Source: Allium sativum (taxonomy: Eukaryota > Streptophyta > Magnoliopsida > Asparagales > Amaryllidaceae). From it: a stretch of 64,000 nt of DNA. The notes below the pieces were generated by a model. That model saw only the letters and a list, made by a program, of their open reading frames with translations, was not told where the DNA came from and searched no databases. The position numbers were made by a program, and so were the translations under genes. The stretch lies in assembly GCA_030737875.1 (NCBI GenBank), contig CM060918.1, positions 772,762,552-772,826,551 of the forward strand, read 5' to 3'. Of the stretch, positions 38,620 through 48,226 are shown piece after piece; position 1 is the stretch's first letter, and each line of letters begins with the position of its first letter.

Positions 38620-39350
38620 GACGGTTATCACTTAGAATGTTAGGGGTTTCAACTTCACTTAAAGGAAGTTCGATCCATTCAATTTAGTTATCTCTAACAA
38701 ACCTGGAACTTTTGGCTTCTAAGAGGATAAATTGGGTGATTACAGAATTAAAGAGCGCCACCTAAAAAAGCTTTCTATTTGGAAGTATATTCATAATAAT
38801 AGTCAAGGTGTTAATGGTAGAAATGTAGAATCTGGATTCCGCGCGACCCAAACATTTGGATTTAACCTCCTATCAACTTGATTTTTAATATATTCAGTGT
38901 TCTTTAAAAAAAAAAAGGGAGGTCTTATTATCTTTATTACCTTTATTTGTGCATCAAATAGTGAAAAAGTTAGATTATCCCTTTGCAATATCCTCATAAC
39001 CGTCTGCAAAAATATGTCTGCTCCTTGAGTGACAATGAGGGACTTCAACACCAGATTTCACTTTTCCGAAAAAAGAGGGGGTGTTCCTTTACCTCTTAGC
39101 AAACTAGATATGCTGAATTATTTTATGATTAAAATTATCTTGTATTATGTGGTAATAAATGCACTTGGAAATCAGGTGAATTCAGAAAGATTCATTGCAA
39201 ACTTGATAAAGTGTTATTCAGTAAAGCTTTTATTGACACATTTACTGATTATAAATGTAACACCCTTCCTTAAGCCACCAGTGATCACACTTCTTTATTG
39301 GTTACTCTATTTTCTGGTTGCCGGTCTAAATCTAACTTTCCATTCAGATA
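38620..39350 (+). pseudogene. LINE ORF2 endonuclease remnant
   Basis: The start near 38625 reads NVRGFN, after a stop, as in the NVRGLN start of plant L1 ORF2. The segment near 38780-38840 resembles the WKYTHN-NGR stretch. From 39190 CKLDKVLFSKAFIDTF and then SDHTSLLV match the C-terminal part of exonuclease-endonuclease-phosphatase domains, including the SDH catalytic motif. The segments lie in different frames. Confidence 0.65.
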
Positions 39351-39460
39351 TATAAATAGCTAGCCAACTCTCTTCATACTCGATCCATTAATTTGAGGCA
39401 TAAAGCCATAGTTAATTTGTTATCTTATGCTAGTGAGGCCTCTAATTCTTTTATGCAAAA

Positions 39461-40019
39461 ATGAATATTAGAAAGCGCTGTAATGACATTAATAAGGTTA
39501 TAGACACTTGTGGTTGTAATATAAACAAGGCTTGTTTCACAGAGAATGAAGCATTAGTTCATTTCAGATCGTTATATGACTCCAATGATTACAGGGATAT
39601 TTTTCCCAGCATTGATTTTACATTTATTGTTAATGATAATAGTCTAGAAATACTTTTGGCTCCTATTAAAATAAAGGAAATTAAAAATATTATCTTTAGA
39701 GCCAATAATGATAAAAGTCTCAGACCTGGTGGCTTTGAGGACAAATTTTACATACTTTATTGGAATGATTTACAAAATCAAATTGTGAATATGTTTTCTG
39801 AATTTCTTTAATTTTGACAAGCTTCTTAAAAAATTTAACCGCACTTTTTAAATCTTAGTCCCTAAGGTTAAAATTCCAAGTGGCTTATAAGATCATAGAC
39901 TTATTGCTTGTTGTAATTTCATTTATAAAATTATTTCTGTCATTCTTTGCTATAGAATTAAAACTTTTTTTTTATTTTTAATTTTTGAAAACCGAAATGC
40001 CTTTGTCCCTGGTAGGCTC
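39461..40019 (+). pseudogene. LINE reverse transcriptase, N-terminal segment
   Basis: The frame 39461-39811 is open and contains the pre-RT stretch with EIKNIIFRANNDKSLRPGG and DKFY, matching the plant L1 phrase ending NKAPGPDGF. After a stop it continues through VPKV and NFIYKII to VPGR at 40018, the RT motif just before the Copia insertion. Confidence 0.75.
40015..40019. repeat. Target site duplication of the Copia insertion, left (GGCTC)
   Basis: GGCTC precedes the left LTR and follows the right LTR at 42789-42793, a perfect 5-bp match. Confidence 0.95.
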
Positions 40020-40578
40020 TGTTGAGATTTGTGATACGCAAATCACAAAATTGTAGGCAACAAATTTTCTATGTTGATCCATTTTTGGTGGAGATATTTG
40101 TTGCTACTTTTGTGCGATATTTGAAAATGAAGGCAAGGATTATTTGGTGCTTATCCAAATAGATATATTTGAGATATATGAGGATATATTTGAGATATAT
40201 GAGGATAATTTGGGTGACAAGTTACTCTATAAAAGGCCTACATGATATCTTCATTATGTGGTGGAAAAATTTGCCATTGTTCTTCATTATCTTTCTCCTC
40301 AAATTGTTTAGCCATTAGATATTCTCTACCTATTTCTCAATAAGGTTATTGATTCAAGTTGTGTTTGTTTAACGATAGTTGAGATCGGTTTTAAACAATA
40401 TTTTGGTAAATCAATAAAGAGGGTGGTTGGGTGGAATATCGTGTGTTCGTATTTCCGATATTTTTTTGTGTTGTTGTTTGTTATTCAATCACATTCATCT
40501 TCAAGTGATTGGGTGAAAAAGATTCACTTTGTTTTTGGGTGTTTTGTCAAAACTTCCGCTGCGCACAAAACCCCAACA
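40020..40578 (+). repeat. Copia element, 5' LTR
   Basis: 559 bp, starting TGTTGAGATTTG and ending CCCCAACA. It includes a 22-bp tandem repeat (ATATATTTGAGATATATGAGG) and a TATA-like CTCTATAAAAGG near 40226. Confidence 0.95.
40226..40237 (+). promoter_or_regulatory. Candidate TATA box of the Copia LTR
   Basis: CTCTATAAAAGG in the 5' LTR, repeated near 42434 in the 3' LTR. It is a good TATA match in the expected middle of a Copia LTR. Confidence 0.6.
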
Positions 40579-40580
40579 GT

Positions 40581-40592
40581 TGGTATCAGAGC
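40581..40592 (+). other. Primer binding site of the Copia element
   Basis: TGGTATCAGAGC, a perfect complement to the tRNA-iMet 3' end, two bases after the LTR. Confidence 0.95.
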
Positions 40593-40650
40593 TCAGATCA
40601 CCGCATAGCTTGGAGTGTTTGTTGGATTGAAAAAAAAAATTGATTTTTTG

Positions 40651-41232
40651 ATGTCGGAGATGATGACGTTGTCGAAGATGGCTATTTTGAATGAGAGGAA
40701 TTGGGGTATATGGAAGCCGAAGATGGAGGACGTTCTATATCTCAATGATTTGCATGATCCCATTGATGGAAATGGGGAGAAGCCATCGAATATGGATGGG
40801 GGAAAGTGGAAGAAAATGGACAAAAAGGCGATTGCGTTGATTCGCCAATATTTGGATGATTTTGTGTTCCACCATGTGGCTAGTTGTGAATCCGCAAAGG
40901 CGTTGTGGGACAAATTAGTATCGCTGTATGAGTCAAAGAGGGCTACAAGCAAGACTTTTCTGGTTCGAAAGTTGGTGCAACTTCGATTGGATGAGGAGAA
41001 GTCTGTTGCAGAGCATTTGAACGAGTTTCAAGATGTCATCAATCAATTGGCAAACATGAAGGTCAATTTTGATGATGAGTTGCAGGCTCTTTTGTTGATG
41101 AGTTCTCTTTCGGAAAGCTGGGAGACTTTGGTTGTTTCATTGAGTAATTCCAATGCTAATGGAACTATCTCTTTGGAAATGGTTCGAAGCAGTCTTTTGA
41201 ATGAGGAGCTAAGGAGAAAGGGTCGGAGTTGA
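40651..41232 (+). CDS. Copia gag (capsid) protein, C-terminus cut by a frameshift
   Basis: The first ATG of the frame open from 40615 starts MSEMMT at 40651. The frame gives about 193 residues of Copia capsid sequence: NWGIWKPKMEDVL near the start (gag pre-domain), then ALWDKLVSLYES and VAEHLNEFQDVINQLA, standard phrases of the UBN2/gag-polypeptide fold, then LLMSSLSESWETLV. The TGA at 41230 lies just after the NEELRR motif that in relatives runs into the zinc-knuckle part. Here the knuckle is in the -1 frame (from 41205), so a small indel near 41217-41224 has split one protein. The protein would form virus-like particles in the cytoplasm. Programmed frameshifting is a less likely explanation, because I see no slippery heptamer with a structure. 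Confidence 0.85.
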   Translation: MSEMMTLSKMAILNERNWGIWKPKMEDVLYLNDLHDPIDGNGEKPSNMDGGKWKKMDKKAIALIRQYLDDFVFHHVASCESAKALWDKLVSLYESKRATSKTFLVRKLVQLRLDEEKSVAEHLNEFQDVINQLANMKVNFDDELQALLLMSSLSESWETLVVSLSNSNANGTISLEMVRSSLLNEELRRKGRS

Positions 41233-42068
41233 AATCGGTTCAAACCGAGGCGATGGTAGCAAGGGACTCAGGTAAAGATACAAGGAAGAAGAAAGGTGCT
41301 ATCTTTTGTCACTATTGTGGTAAGAAAGGCCACAAGCGCAATGATTGCTATTCATATATACGAGATATGAAGAAGAAGAAGAAGGCGCAAGGTGATAATA
41401 ATAGTGATGAGGCACATGCGGGCTTTGCTGAAGGTACCGAAGGCGATTCTTCATGTGATGTCCTATTTAGTGTTGTGGAGCCTTGGAAGATGGATTCAGG
41501 AGCCAGTTTTCACATATGTCGAGATGTGAAAAGTTTTTCTTCGTATGAGAAGAGTGTTGACATGATAAAGACAGCCAATGGAGTAGAGCTACCAATTTGT
41601 GGAGTTGGAGCTGTTAGGTTTCGGATGCATGATGGAGTGGAGATAGAAGTTGCCGGTGTGAGGCACATACCCACTTGTTCCCATAACCTCATATCTCTCG
41701 GTCAGTTAGATCGCCACGGTTGCACTTATGAGACTCGAGGTGGAGTTTTGAGAGTGAAGAAGGGTGGTCGTGTGATGATGCGAGGAGTTTTGGAGGAGGG
41801 AAACCTATATAGTTTGGTCGGTTCAGTGGTCAACAGTGGAAGGCGGGTGACGGTTGAAGAACCTAGTCCACAGCAAGGTGGAGAGGTTAATATGGTCACT
41901 GCTGATGGTCCTAAGGTGGAGGATCATGGTATCGACAAGGGTCTAGATGTTGATGATGCTCGAGGGATCCCGAAGATGAAGAGATCATGTCAAGCGGAAG
42001 ACGGATGTCGAGTTGTGAAATCCACAATGACAAGATGGAGGTCTTTGTGGTATTACAAACGCTTTTGA
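41205..42068 (+). CDS. Copia zinc knuckle and aspartic protease segment
   Basis: The frame is open from 41205 to the stop at 42068, with no own ATG near its start, and overlaps the gag end in the -1 frame. CHYCGKKGHKRNDC is a complete CCHC knuckle (about 41307-41348). MDSGASFHICRD (about 41490-41525) has the intact catalytic DSGA of Copia protease. HIPTCSHNLISLGQLDRHG (about 41665-41720) is the usual end of the protease and start of the pre-integrase. The last 80 residues are unlike any polymerase domain. The remaining 3' part is about 160 bp of untranslated sequence. This would be the back half of a gag-protease polyprotein. Confidence 0.85.
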   Translation, partial: GAKEKGSELKSVQTEAMVARDSGKDTRKKKGAIFCHYCGKKGHKRNDCYSYIRDMKKKKKAQGDNNSDEAHAGFAEGTEGDSSCDVLFSVVEPWKMDSGASFHICRDVKSFSSYEKSVDMIKTANGVELPICGVGAVRFRMHDGVEIEVAGVRHIPTCSHNLISLGQLDRHGCTYETRGGVLRVKKGGRVMMRGVLEEGNLYSLVGSVVNSGRRVTVEEPSPQQGGEVNMVTADGPKVEDHGIDKGLDVDDARGIPKMKRSCQAEDGCRVVKSTMTRWRSLWYYKRF

Positions 42069-42227
42069 AGATCGCTATTGGTGTGGTGCACGATGAGGGA
42101 GGTGCACCATTTATGGGCGATGGTGGAGGTTTGTAATGATGTTAATTGAGAAAAGAAGGTTGAAAGTGAGAGCTAAGTTGGCTAGTGTTGAGTGGAGGAG
42201 ATGTTGTGATTTGGTATCAAGGTGGAG

Positions 42228-42788
42228 TGTTGAGATTTGTGATACGCAAATCACAAAATTGTAGGCAACAAATTTTCTATGTGGATCCATTTTTGGTGGA
42301 GATATTTGTTGCTACTTTTGTGGGATATTTGAAAATGAAGACAAGGATTATTTGGTGCTTATCCAAATAGATATATTTGAGATATATGAGGATATATTTG
42401 AGATATATGAGGATAATTTGGGTGATAAGTTACTCTATAAAAGGCCTACATGATATCTTCATTATGTGGTGGAAAAATTTGCCATTGTTCTTCATTATCT
42501 TTCTCCTCAAATTGTTTAGCCATTAGATATTCTCTACCTATTTCTCAATAAGGTTATTGATTCAAGTTGTGTTTGTTTAACGATAGTTGAGATCGGTTGT
42601 AAACAATATTTTGATGAATCAATAAAGAGGGTGGTTGGGTGGAATATCGTGTGTTCATATTTCCGATATTTTTTTGTGTTGTTGTTTGTTATTCAATCAC
42701 ATTCATCTTCAAGTGATTGGGTGAAAAAGATTCATTTTGTTTTTGGGTGTTTTGCCAAAACTTCCGCTGCGCACAAAACCCCAACAGG
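42228..42788 (+). repeat. Copia element, 3' LTR
   Basis: 561 bp, preceded by the purine tract CAAGGTGGAG. It has the same termini as the left LTR and is followed by TSD GGCTC. Confidence 0.95.
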
Positions 42789-43016
42789 CTCATATCTGAA
42801 AATTCTCTCCTTGCTCATCAGATGATAAGAAACTTTAATGCTAATAATAAAAATCATACGTGCATTAAAGTGGATTTGCATAAATCTTTTGATAAAATTA
42901 ACATAAAATTCATATTACACATTATGCAACAATTTGGCTTTAGTAAAAAATTCTATGACCTAGTTGGTAAATGCATAGAAAATGTCGCATTTTCTATATT
43001 CATCAATGAGTCCTTA
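42789..43016 (+). pseudogene. LINE reverse transcriptase, middle segment
   Basis: Open frame from LISENSLLAHQMIRNF through KVDLHKSFDKI (the D of RT motif A is the Asp in KVDLHKS) to INESLG, where the Harbinger element begins. It belongs to the LINE, not to either flanking insertion. Confidence 0.8.
43014..43016. repeat. Target site duplication of the Harbinger element, left (TTA)
   Basis: TTA before the left TIR, repeated at 51949-51951 after the right TIR. PIF/Harbinger elements target TTA or TAA. Confidence 0.85.
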
Positions 43017-43056
43017 GGGCATCTCCAGTCGTGTGAATTAAGGGGCGAATATTCAG
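43017..43056 (+). repeat. Left terminal inverted repeat of the Harbinger element
   Basis: The first 13 bases GGGCATCTCCAGT are a perfect inverted match to the right end. The next 27 match with small gaps. Confidence 0.88.
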
Positions 43057-43104
43057 AGTTTTCTCTTTAATGGAAGGGTTACGGCTGAATATTCAGCCTA
43101 ATCT

Positions 43105-43172
43105 TCAGGATCCAGTTCAGGATCCTGAAGGCCATCCTGGCGCCTAATAAGTAGGCTCCAGGATGGATCCCC
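43105..43172. repeat. Left subterminal palindromic motifs
   Basis: A hairpin-like dyad CATCCTGGCGCC...GGCTCCAGGATG surrounds TAATAAGTA, next to a CAGGATCC/GGATCCTG dyad. The same words build the large palindrome at the right end. Confidence 0.7.
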
Positions 43173-43322
43173 CTCCCCCCTTCCACGTGCTCTCCCTTTA
43201 ACCCCTCCTCTACCTTTTTCTCTCTTCAAATGGCTATAAATGGTCAAATATTTGAACTAACAACGACTATAAACGGTCATATAGAAGTTTCAACGGCCGT
43301 AACCAGTCACATTTTTTATTTT

Positions 43323-43332
43323 TCTATATATA
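43323..43332 (+). promoter_or_regulatory. Candidate TATA box of Harbinger ORF1
   Basis: CTATATATAT, about 85 bp upstream of the ORF1 ATG. The distance suits plant Pol II. Confidence 0.5.
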
Positions 43333-43409
43333 TTGGTATGAGTGGCTCATTGTAAAACACAAAAACTTCTTCATTCAAATCCACTGTACTCTTTATCTAC
43401 CAGTAAACA

Positions 43410-44472
43410 ATGTCATTTCCGTTCCATTTCAATAACGAAGTGATGAATACAAGTAGTTGGGATTTCAATTCTCAACCAACCGAAGAGCTTACCCCTCCTT
43501 CAGCTCCAACCCAATCATTTCATTCTTCTGCGCCGTGGACCAACGACGAAGATAAAGATCTCTGTTTAATGTACTGCCACTTTTCAAATGATTCGGTGAA
43601 GGGAAATGATCAAAGTGGGGAAGCGTTCTGGTCAAAAGTTATGTTTGCTTACAACAAAAAGCACGTAGAAAGGACTAGATCTGTGTCTGCACTTTCTGGT
43701 CGATTTGGGAAGATTAATCAACAAACCCAATTCTTTGAGTCTCAAGTTCACAAAATTAGAACCGCAAACCCTATCGGAATGGGTGGAGAAGCTGAATTGG
43801 TAATAATTTATAACTCTCTTATTCGGTTGTCGATAATTTATTTTACCTACCATGAAATAATACCAATATTCATTATTTTATTGTTTGTAGAAGCGGATGG
43901 CGAACGACCAATTCTTGAAATTATTTCCTAGAGAAAATGGTGCGAAAAAACCCCATTACTACCAGTTCGGTAATTGCTATGAATTGCTCGTTAGTCATCC
44001 GAAATGGAGTTCTAGCAGCGCGAAGAGCTTAAGAGATGTTCAGACGAAGGCAAAAGCAAAGAAAAAAGCATGCCGAAATTCTTATACGTCAAGTCCAGGA
44101 GAATCTTCGCAGAGAGATTCTAATACCGGTGAAGATGCAACTCCTGAATTTGATGAATATGCAAGACCTATGGGCCAGCATGCTGCGAAGAAGAAAAATG
44201 TTGTTCAAACCCAATTTGATTCTCGGTGGGCGCAGATGCAGGAGAAGCATGCCAGAGAAAATGAAGAACGTCAAAAACATAGTGCTGAAAAACTTGAGTT
44301 CTTAAAACAGTTAGCTGAGATTGAACGTGGTAGGTTTGAGATTGAGCAGCATCGGGAAGAGACTTTAGTAATACAAATGGATGTCACCGGAATGGACCCA
44401 CTAACGACACAGTATTGGATGGATTATAAACAGCGTATTGTTGATAGTCGTGCTGAATCTATGCGTATGTAG
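43410..44472 (+). CDS. Harbinger ORF1: SANT/trihelix DNA-binding protein, apparently intact
   Basis: Two exons, 43410-43799 and 43891-44472, joined across a 91-bp intron with GT and AG ends, give 323 residues. The N-terminal half (about residues 48-130) has a SANT/trihelix pattern: PWTNDEDKDLCLMY, FWSKVMFAYN and LSGRFGKINQQ. The C-terminal half has a basic stretch (KAKAKKKA) and a long charged, probably coiled-coil helix (EKHARENEERQKHSAEKLEF), as in the NAM-associated domain of PIF/Pong ORF1 proteins. In that family ORF1 works with the transposase and binds element ends or brings the complex to the nucleus. Here it faces its transposase tail to tail, with 246 bp between the stops. No stop or frameshift was found, in contrast to the transposase. 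Confidence 0.85.
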
Positions 44473-44718
44473 TTTTATTATGTAGTGTTGTACTGCCTTA
44501 ATTGTTTTCATCTATGTATTGTTTTCTAGTTTGAATTAATCAATGGTAACTTGTTTTCTTTAACGCAGTGTGTGTGTATGTATCAAATAATTAAAAATAA
44601 TTCAACGAATTACGCACAACAAAGCTAATACACTTCAATGCAAACACACATAATAGAACAAAGATGCTGAAATACAAATTGAAACAAGCGTAATAAAACA
44701 TAGCCTCTAATATATAAT

Positions 44719-46028
44719 CTACTGGTTGCCGTAAGCGCTCCAGATGTGATCCATGAGATCTTGTTGAAGCCAATTATGTAGTGCCGAATTCCGATATAGT
44801 TCATGTTGATCCACGTGAAACATATCAAATTGTCCTTCAATTTCATCAACAGAAGGTCGGTAAATTTGTGGGGGTTGTCTGGATCCTTCGTACTCGTAAT
44901 TTGGTTGCACGATGTCGCGTTCATCTTTGATTATCATGTTATGAAGAATAATGCAGCAGAACATAATTTTTGCCATTTTCAACCTTTTCCATATCCTACA
45001 TGGACTACTAACTATTGCGAATCGTGATTGAAGAACTCCGAATGCTCTCTCTACATCTTTTCGCTGACCCTCCTACATAGACGCGAATCTCTTCTGTTTT
45101 GGGGTAAGCGGGTTCGCAAAGGTCTTTACAATGGTGCTCCATTTCGGATAAATTCCATCCCTCAAATAGTACCTGTGATCGTATGTGTTATGTCCAATCG
45201 TAAATGATACAGGGACGGATTTACCCTGCGCCAAATCGCTGAACAAATGTGATCGTTCTAGAACATTTAAGTTGTTAAGGGAACCAGGCATACCAAAAAA
45301 AGCATGCCATATCCAAAGATCATGAGACGCAACTGCTTCTAAGATAATGGTTGGCTTTTTTCTTTACCGTTGTACGCTCCATGATGAGCTTTAGGACAGT
45401 TCTTCCACTCCTAGTGCATGCAATCTAGACTCCCTAACATCCCAGGCCACCCTCTACTTTCATGCATTTCACGCAACCTAGCTACGTCAGCCTCATTTGG
45501 AGAACAAAGATATTCATCTTTGTATATGTCGACCACTGATTGGCAAAACTCATCTAGGTTTTCCAGAGCAGTACTCTCTGCAATGCAATAAGCGTCATCC
45601 AGAGCGTCGGCTGGTGCGCCATATGCCAACATTCTCAAAGCCGCGGTCATCTTCTGATGTCCAGTCAGGCCTTGTTTTTTGGCAGCATCCTGCTTGTAAA
45701 CAAAGTACTTATTAGTCGCCTGAATACTTTTAAGGATTCTTAAGAATAATGGCCGACTCATTCTAAAGAGCCTGCAAAAAATCGTAGGACCATAAGTCGG
45801 ATTAGAAACGAAATAATCGTTCATCAGTGTTTTATGAAATACTACATGATCCCGGTGGAATTATCTTCGTCCCATTGTTGAACCGCCGTGTTGTCCACTA
45901 GATGAACCGTAAGTTTCACGATAGATCTCCATAAGTTCCTCTTCTTCTTGTTGGTGTGCTTTTGCGATGGCTTCATCCTCAAAATCACTATCGCACAACA
46001 TAATTGCTTTGAGCAGATGGCCAGACAT
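44719..46028 (-). pseudogene. Harbinger DDE transposase, broken
   Basis: The ATG at 46028 starts an acidic N-terminus (CDSDFEDEAI). A helix-turn-helix-like region (FCRLFRMSRPLFLRIL, KMTAALRMLAYGAPADALDD) and a DDE_4-type core follow. The first catalytic Asp is in GSLDCMH. The second should be in the phrase NDLNVL but is NNLNVL (codon 45273-45271), an Asp-to-Asn change. The Glu is in DVERAFG. Stops lie at 45863-45861, 45413-45411 (at a conserved Trp just after CMH) and 45075-45073, and a one-base loss in an A-run lies near 45354-45361. The C-terminus ends with QDLMDHIWSAYGN. It cannot be active; relatives would be needed to move the element. Confidence 0.88.
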
Positions 46029-46087
46029 TTTTATTGTTAAGTTGTTGTTTATTTTTGAATTGTGGAGTTGAAGTATGATATGTACGT

Positions 46088-46096
46088 CCTTATATG
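46088..46096 (-). promoter_or_regulatory. Candidate TATA box of the transposase
   Basis: The minus strand reads CCATATAAGG about 65 bp upstream of the transposase ATG. Confidence 0.4.
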
Positions 46097-46145
46097 GTTG
46101 GGAAAAGTTAAGGCACTGTAATCAATGTTAGGTCAATTGAAGCAG

Positions 46146-46280
46146 TCACTGTAGCCATGTTTGATAAACCAGACACTGTAGCCATGTTGGCTAAAGCAGG
46201 CACTATAGCCATGTTTGATAAAGCAGACACTGTAGCCATGTTGGCTAAAGCAGGCACTATAGCCACGTTTGATAAATCGT
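46146..46280 (+). repeat. 27-bp tandem repeat between transposase and SANT gene
   Basis: Five units of the type CACTGTAGCCATGTTGGCTA alternate between TTTGATAAA and TTGGCTAAA versions, which makes a 54-bp higher-order unit. The 81-residue frame across it is a consequence of the repeat. Confidence 0.8.
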
Positions 46281-46448
46281 GTACGTTATCCTCACTTTTG
46301 ATCTCCTCAGTGATGGGTCAAATCAAGTACAGTAACGTTCCTGTTTTGCATTCAGCGACCTGTCTAATCACTGGCCAGACCCATGTTAATGGTACGTTAT
46401 GAGATCATGTGACTTGTACCATAAGGCACCAAGATTTTGCCAAATCTT

Positions 46449-46459
46449 TGGGCTACAAA
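46449..46459 (+). promoter_or_regulatory. Candidate TATA box of the second SANT gene
   Basis: GCTACAAATAAATGG, about 75 bp upstream of the ATG at 46530. It is a weak TATA match. Confidence 0.3.
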
Positions 46460-46529
46460 TAAATGGTTCCTTGGTTCCTTACTTTCACACAGTGAGCATT
46501 TTCTATTTCCCCGTTACTCTCCTTTATTC

Positions 46530-46919
46530 ATGTCCACTGATAGTTGGTCTCCCTCTGAGTTACTAATACTTGTCGAAGCGTATATTGAGTTTCAAGAAAT
46601 GCATGACAAAATCCTGCAAGGAGGTGGCGGAGTGACCCATGAAATGTACTGGCAATTGGTCCAAAAAAACTACAATGACAACCCAAAGTGTCCGTCGTGG
46701 AGGTCTAAAGAAGAGATCCACAGTAAATATAGGACGTTCTGGGATGATTGTGCCCGATACCGCCAGATAATCGAGGTGGTAGAAGAGGAAGATATTTTCA
46801 AAGCTAATCGTGCCACATTTGATTCACGTTATCTTTTTGACCATGGAACAGAATTCGTAGGTCATGAAGCATATGAACTTCATTACAGCTGGCTAACGCG
46901 CTTCGGTTTTGATTGGTAG
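46530..46919 (+). CDS. Second SANT/trihelix-like protein on the Harbinger element
   Basis: I prefer the ATG at 46530 (MSTDSWSPSELLILVEAY) to the upstream ATG at 46437, because the domain begins here and a TATA-like box precedes it. The product has 129 residues. Its pattern is W-x3-E-x2-L at the start, then MYWQLVQKNYND and EIHSKYRTFWDDCARYRQII, which fits a Myb/SANT trihelix fold followed by an amphipathic tail. It lacks the long C-terminal helix of ORF1. No stop or frameshift is present. It lies between the transposase, which it is divergent from, and the GRF genes, same strand. It may bind DNA or another element protein. I cannot place it in a named family. Confidence 0.65.
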   Translation: MSTDSWSPSELLILVEAYIEFQEMHDKILQGGGGVTHEMYWQLVQKNYNDNPKCPSWRSKEEIHSKYRTFWDDCARYRQIIEVVEEEDIFKANRATFDSRYLFDHGTEFVGHEAYELHYSWLTRFGFDW

Positions 46920-47001
46920 ATGTGGTTGTGCTACTATTCATGCTATCCTGTGTAACAACAGTAGTTGTATCGTACTATCTCTCAACAGTGTTCGTGTACT
47001 G

Positions 47002-47108
47002 TGTCCCAGTGTGTAGTCAGTGTCTCAGTGTGTAGTCAGTGTCTCAGTGTGTAGTCAGTGTCTCAGTGTGTAATCAGTATCTCAGTGTGTAGGCAGTGTC
47101 TCAGTTGT
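47002..47108 (+). repeat. 19-bp minisatellite
   Basis: Six units of the type TGTCTCAGTGTGTAGTCAG with one or two changes in the outer units, in the 3' region of the second SANT gene. Confidence 0.85.
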
Positions 47109-47288
47109 GGTTAAGTCTTTAAGTTAATATGTGAGCTCTTCTGTTTTCTTTCAACATTTATTACGAAATATGTCTCTGTATCGAGTCATTTCAATGACTG
47201 TACCAGGCTTTAGGAATAATATTTTACATGTATGAGTTAAAAAATATGGGTTGTCCACGTATGCATTAAACATTATTTCGTGGCAGAC

Positions 47289-47297
47289 AGCTATAAA
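47289..47297 (+). promoter_or_regulatory. Candidate TATA box of GRF gene 1
   Basis: GCTATAAAAC, about 80 bp upstream of the ATG at 47373. Confidence 0.5.
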
Positions 47298-47372
47298 ACT
47301 TTACCAAAACACTCATAACTTAAGACACACAAAAAAGGAAGCTTTCCTACTGCTCTTACCATTGTCACAACA

Positions 47373-47810
47373 ATGCCTTCGTGGCCTTCAGCTACAGACT
47401 CTGAGGAAGAGGCATACGAAGCGATTAGACTTCAAGAGATCGAAGACGAATTAGAGTTTCTGAACGACCCACACTTTCAAGTACCACCACCAGAAGCTCA
47501 AGTGCCCCATGTTCAACCTTCACACAAACAATCGGTACCTCAACCACCCCAAGAAGTAGAGGTGTATCGAGTACCACCTTCTCAACAGGGAGTTTACTCG
47601 TATCCAGTATTTTGCTATTGCGGTCATGCTACTGAAGTCGTTGTTCGAGCCAAGGGAAACAATGTAGGCCTCCGCATATAGAAATATCCATTGTATCCTA
47701 ATGGATGCGATTTCATGAAATGGACAGACGAGCCTCTTTGCCCAAGGGGAACAACCTATGCAAATGAACATGAACAAGAGATAAGACGTCTCGAACGTTT
47801 CCTTATTTGA
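47373..47810 (+). pseudogene. GRF zinc-finger protein 1, one stop codon
   Basis: The ATG at 47373 starts an acidic N-terminus (ATDSEEEAYEAIRLQEIEDE), then a Pro/Gln-rich linker, then a GRF-type finger: CYCGHATEVVV, a break, and CDFMKWTDEP. An in-frame TAG at 47679-47681 falls where relatives have the aromatic pair before the third zinc ligand, and that Cys itself reads Tyr. Past the stop the frame runs on cleanly to TGA at 47808, ending HEQEIRRLERFL. GRF fingers bind single-stranded nucleic acid in some proteins; the role here is unknown. It has the same strand, layout and domain order as the next gene, so the two are probably old duplicates. Confidence 0.7.
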
Positions 47811-48139
47811 TGTTTTAGTTGGCATCTTGTATCTGTAAGGCATGTATCTTTAGGATCTGTTGTGGATGTATGTTTAATGTTAATTGTATCTTTAATGTTT
47901 AGTGTTAATTATATCTTTGTTGTATATCAAGCAACATGGTCTGGTCACCATCCATAGTAGCAACGAGACAACGAATCATTTCTAGGTATAGCTTCGTAAT
48001 AAAGTCGACATCATAGTACAAATGGGACAGGGAATCTCTGCTACCTGTCCATCAATCTTACAAACTGTGCCACAGAGAAATACAAGTGATTTGACTAGTC
48101 ATCCCCAATTAATGCTTTAATATATTGGGAAGTGGACTT

Positions 48140-48149
48140 GCGTTATTAA
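48140..48149 (+). promoter_or_regulatory. Candidate TATA box of GRF gene 2
   Basis: GTTATTAAATAGGA, about 80 bp upstream of the ATG at 48227. Confidence 0.35.
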
Positions 48150-48226
48150 ATAGGACCCTGCATCTTCTTCCTGTCTTCATTATTTGCTCCAATAATTTTT
48201 TGCTTTCCACATTTGCTCTAAATACA

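Larger units (their letters stand above)
40020..42788 (+). mobile_element. Young non-autonomous Ty1/Copia element with gag and protease only (TR-GAG-like)
   Basis: LTRs of 559 and 561 bp differ at only about ten positions by eye. The element has a tRNA-iMet primer binding site, gag, a protease-containing frame, a polypurine tract and a perfect 5-bp TSD. Integrase and reverse transcriptase are absent: only about 160 bp separate the end of the protease frame from the right LTR. This agrees with the TR-GAG class of plant elements, which keep gag and borrow polymerase. It interrupts the LINE reverse transcriptase. Confidence 0.95.

Noticed and set aside
38326..38631. Hydrophobic 101-residue minus frame with possible membrane segments
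   Set aside because: It runs antisense through the decayed LINE and owes its Phe runs to A-rich plus-strand sequence.
40423..40608. 61-residue frame, nearly repeated at 42631-42825
   Set aside because: Both lie in the two copies of the Copia LTR; this is repeat sequence, not a gene.
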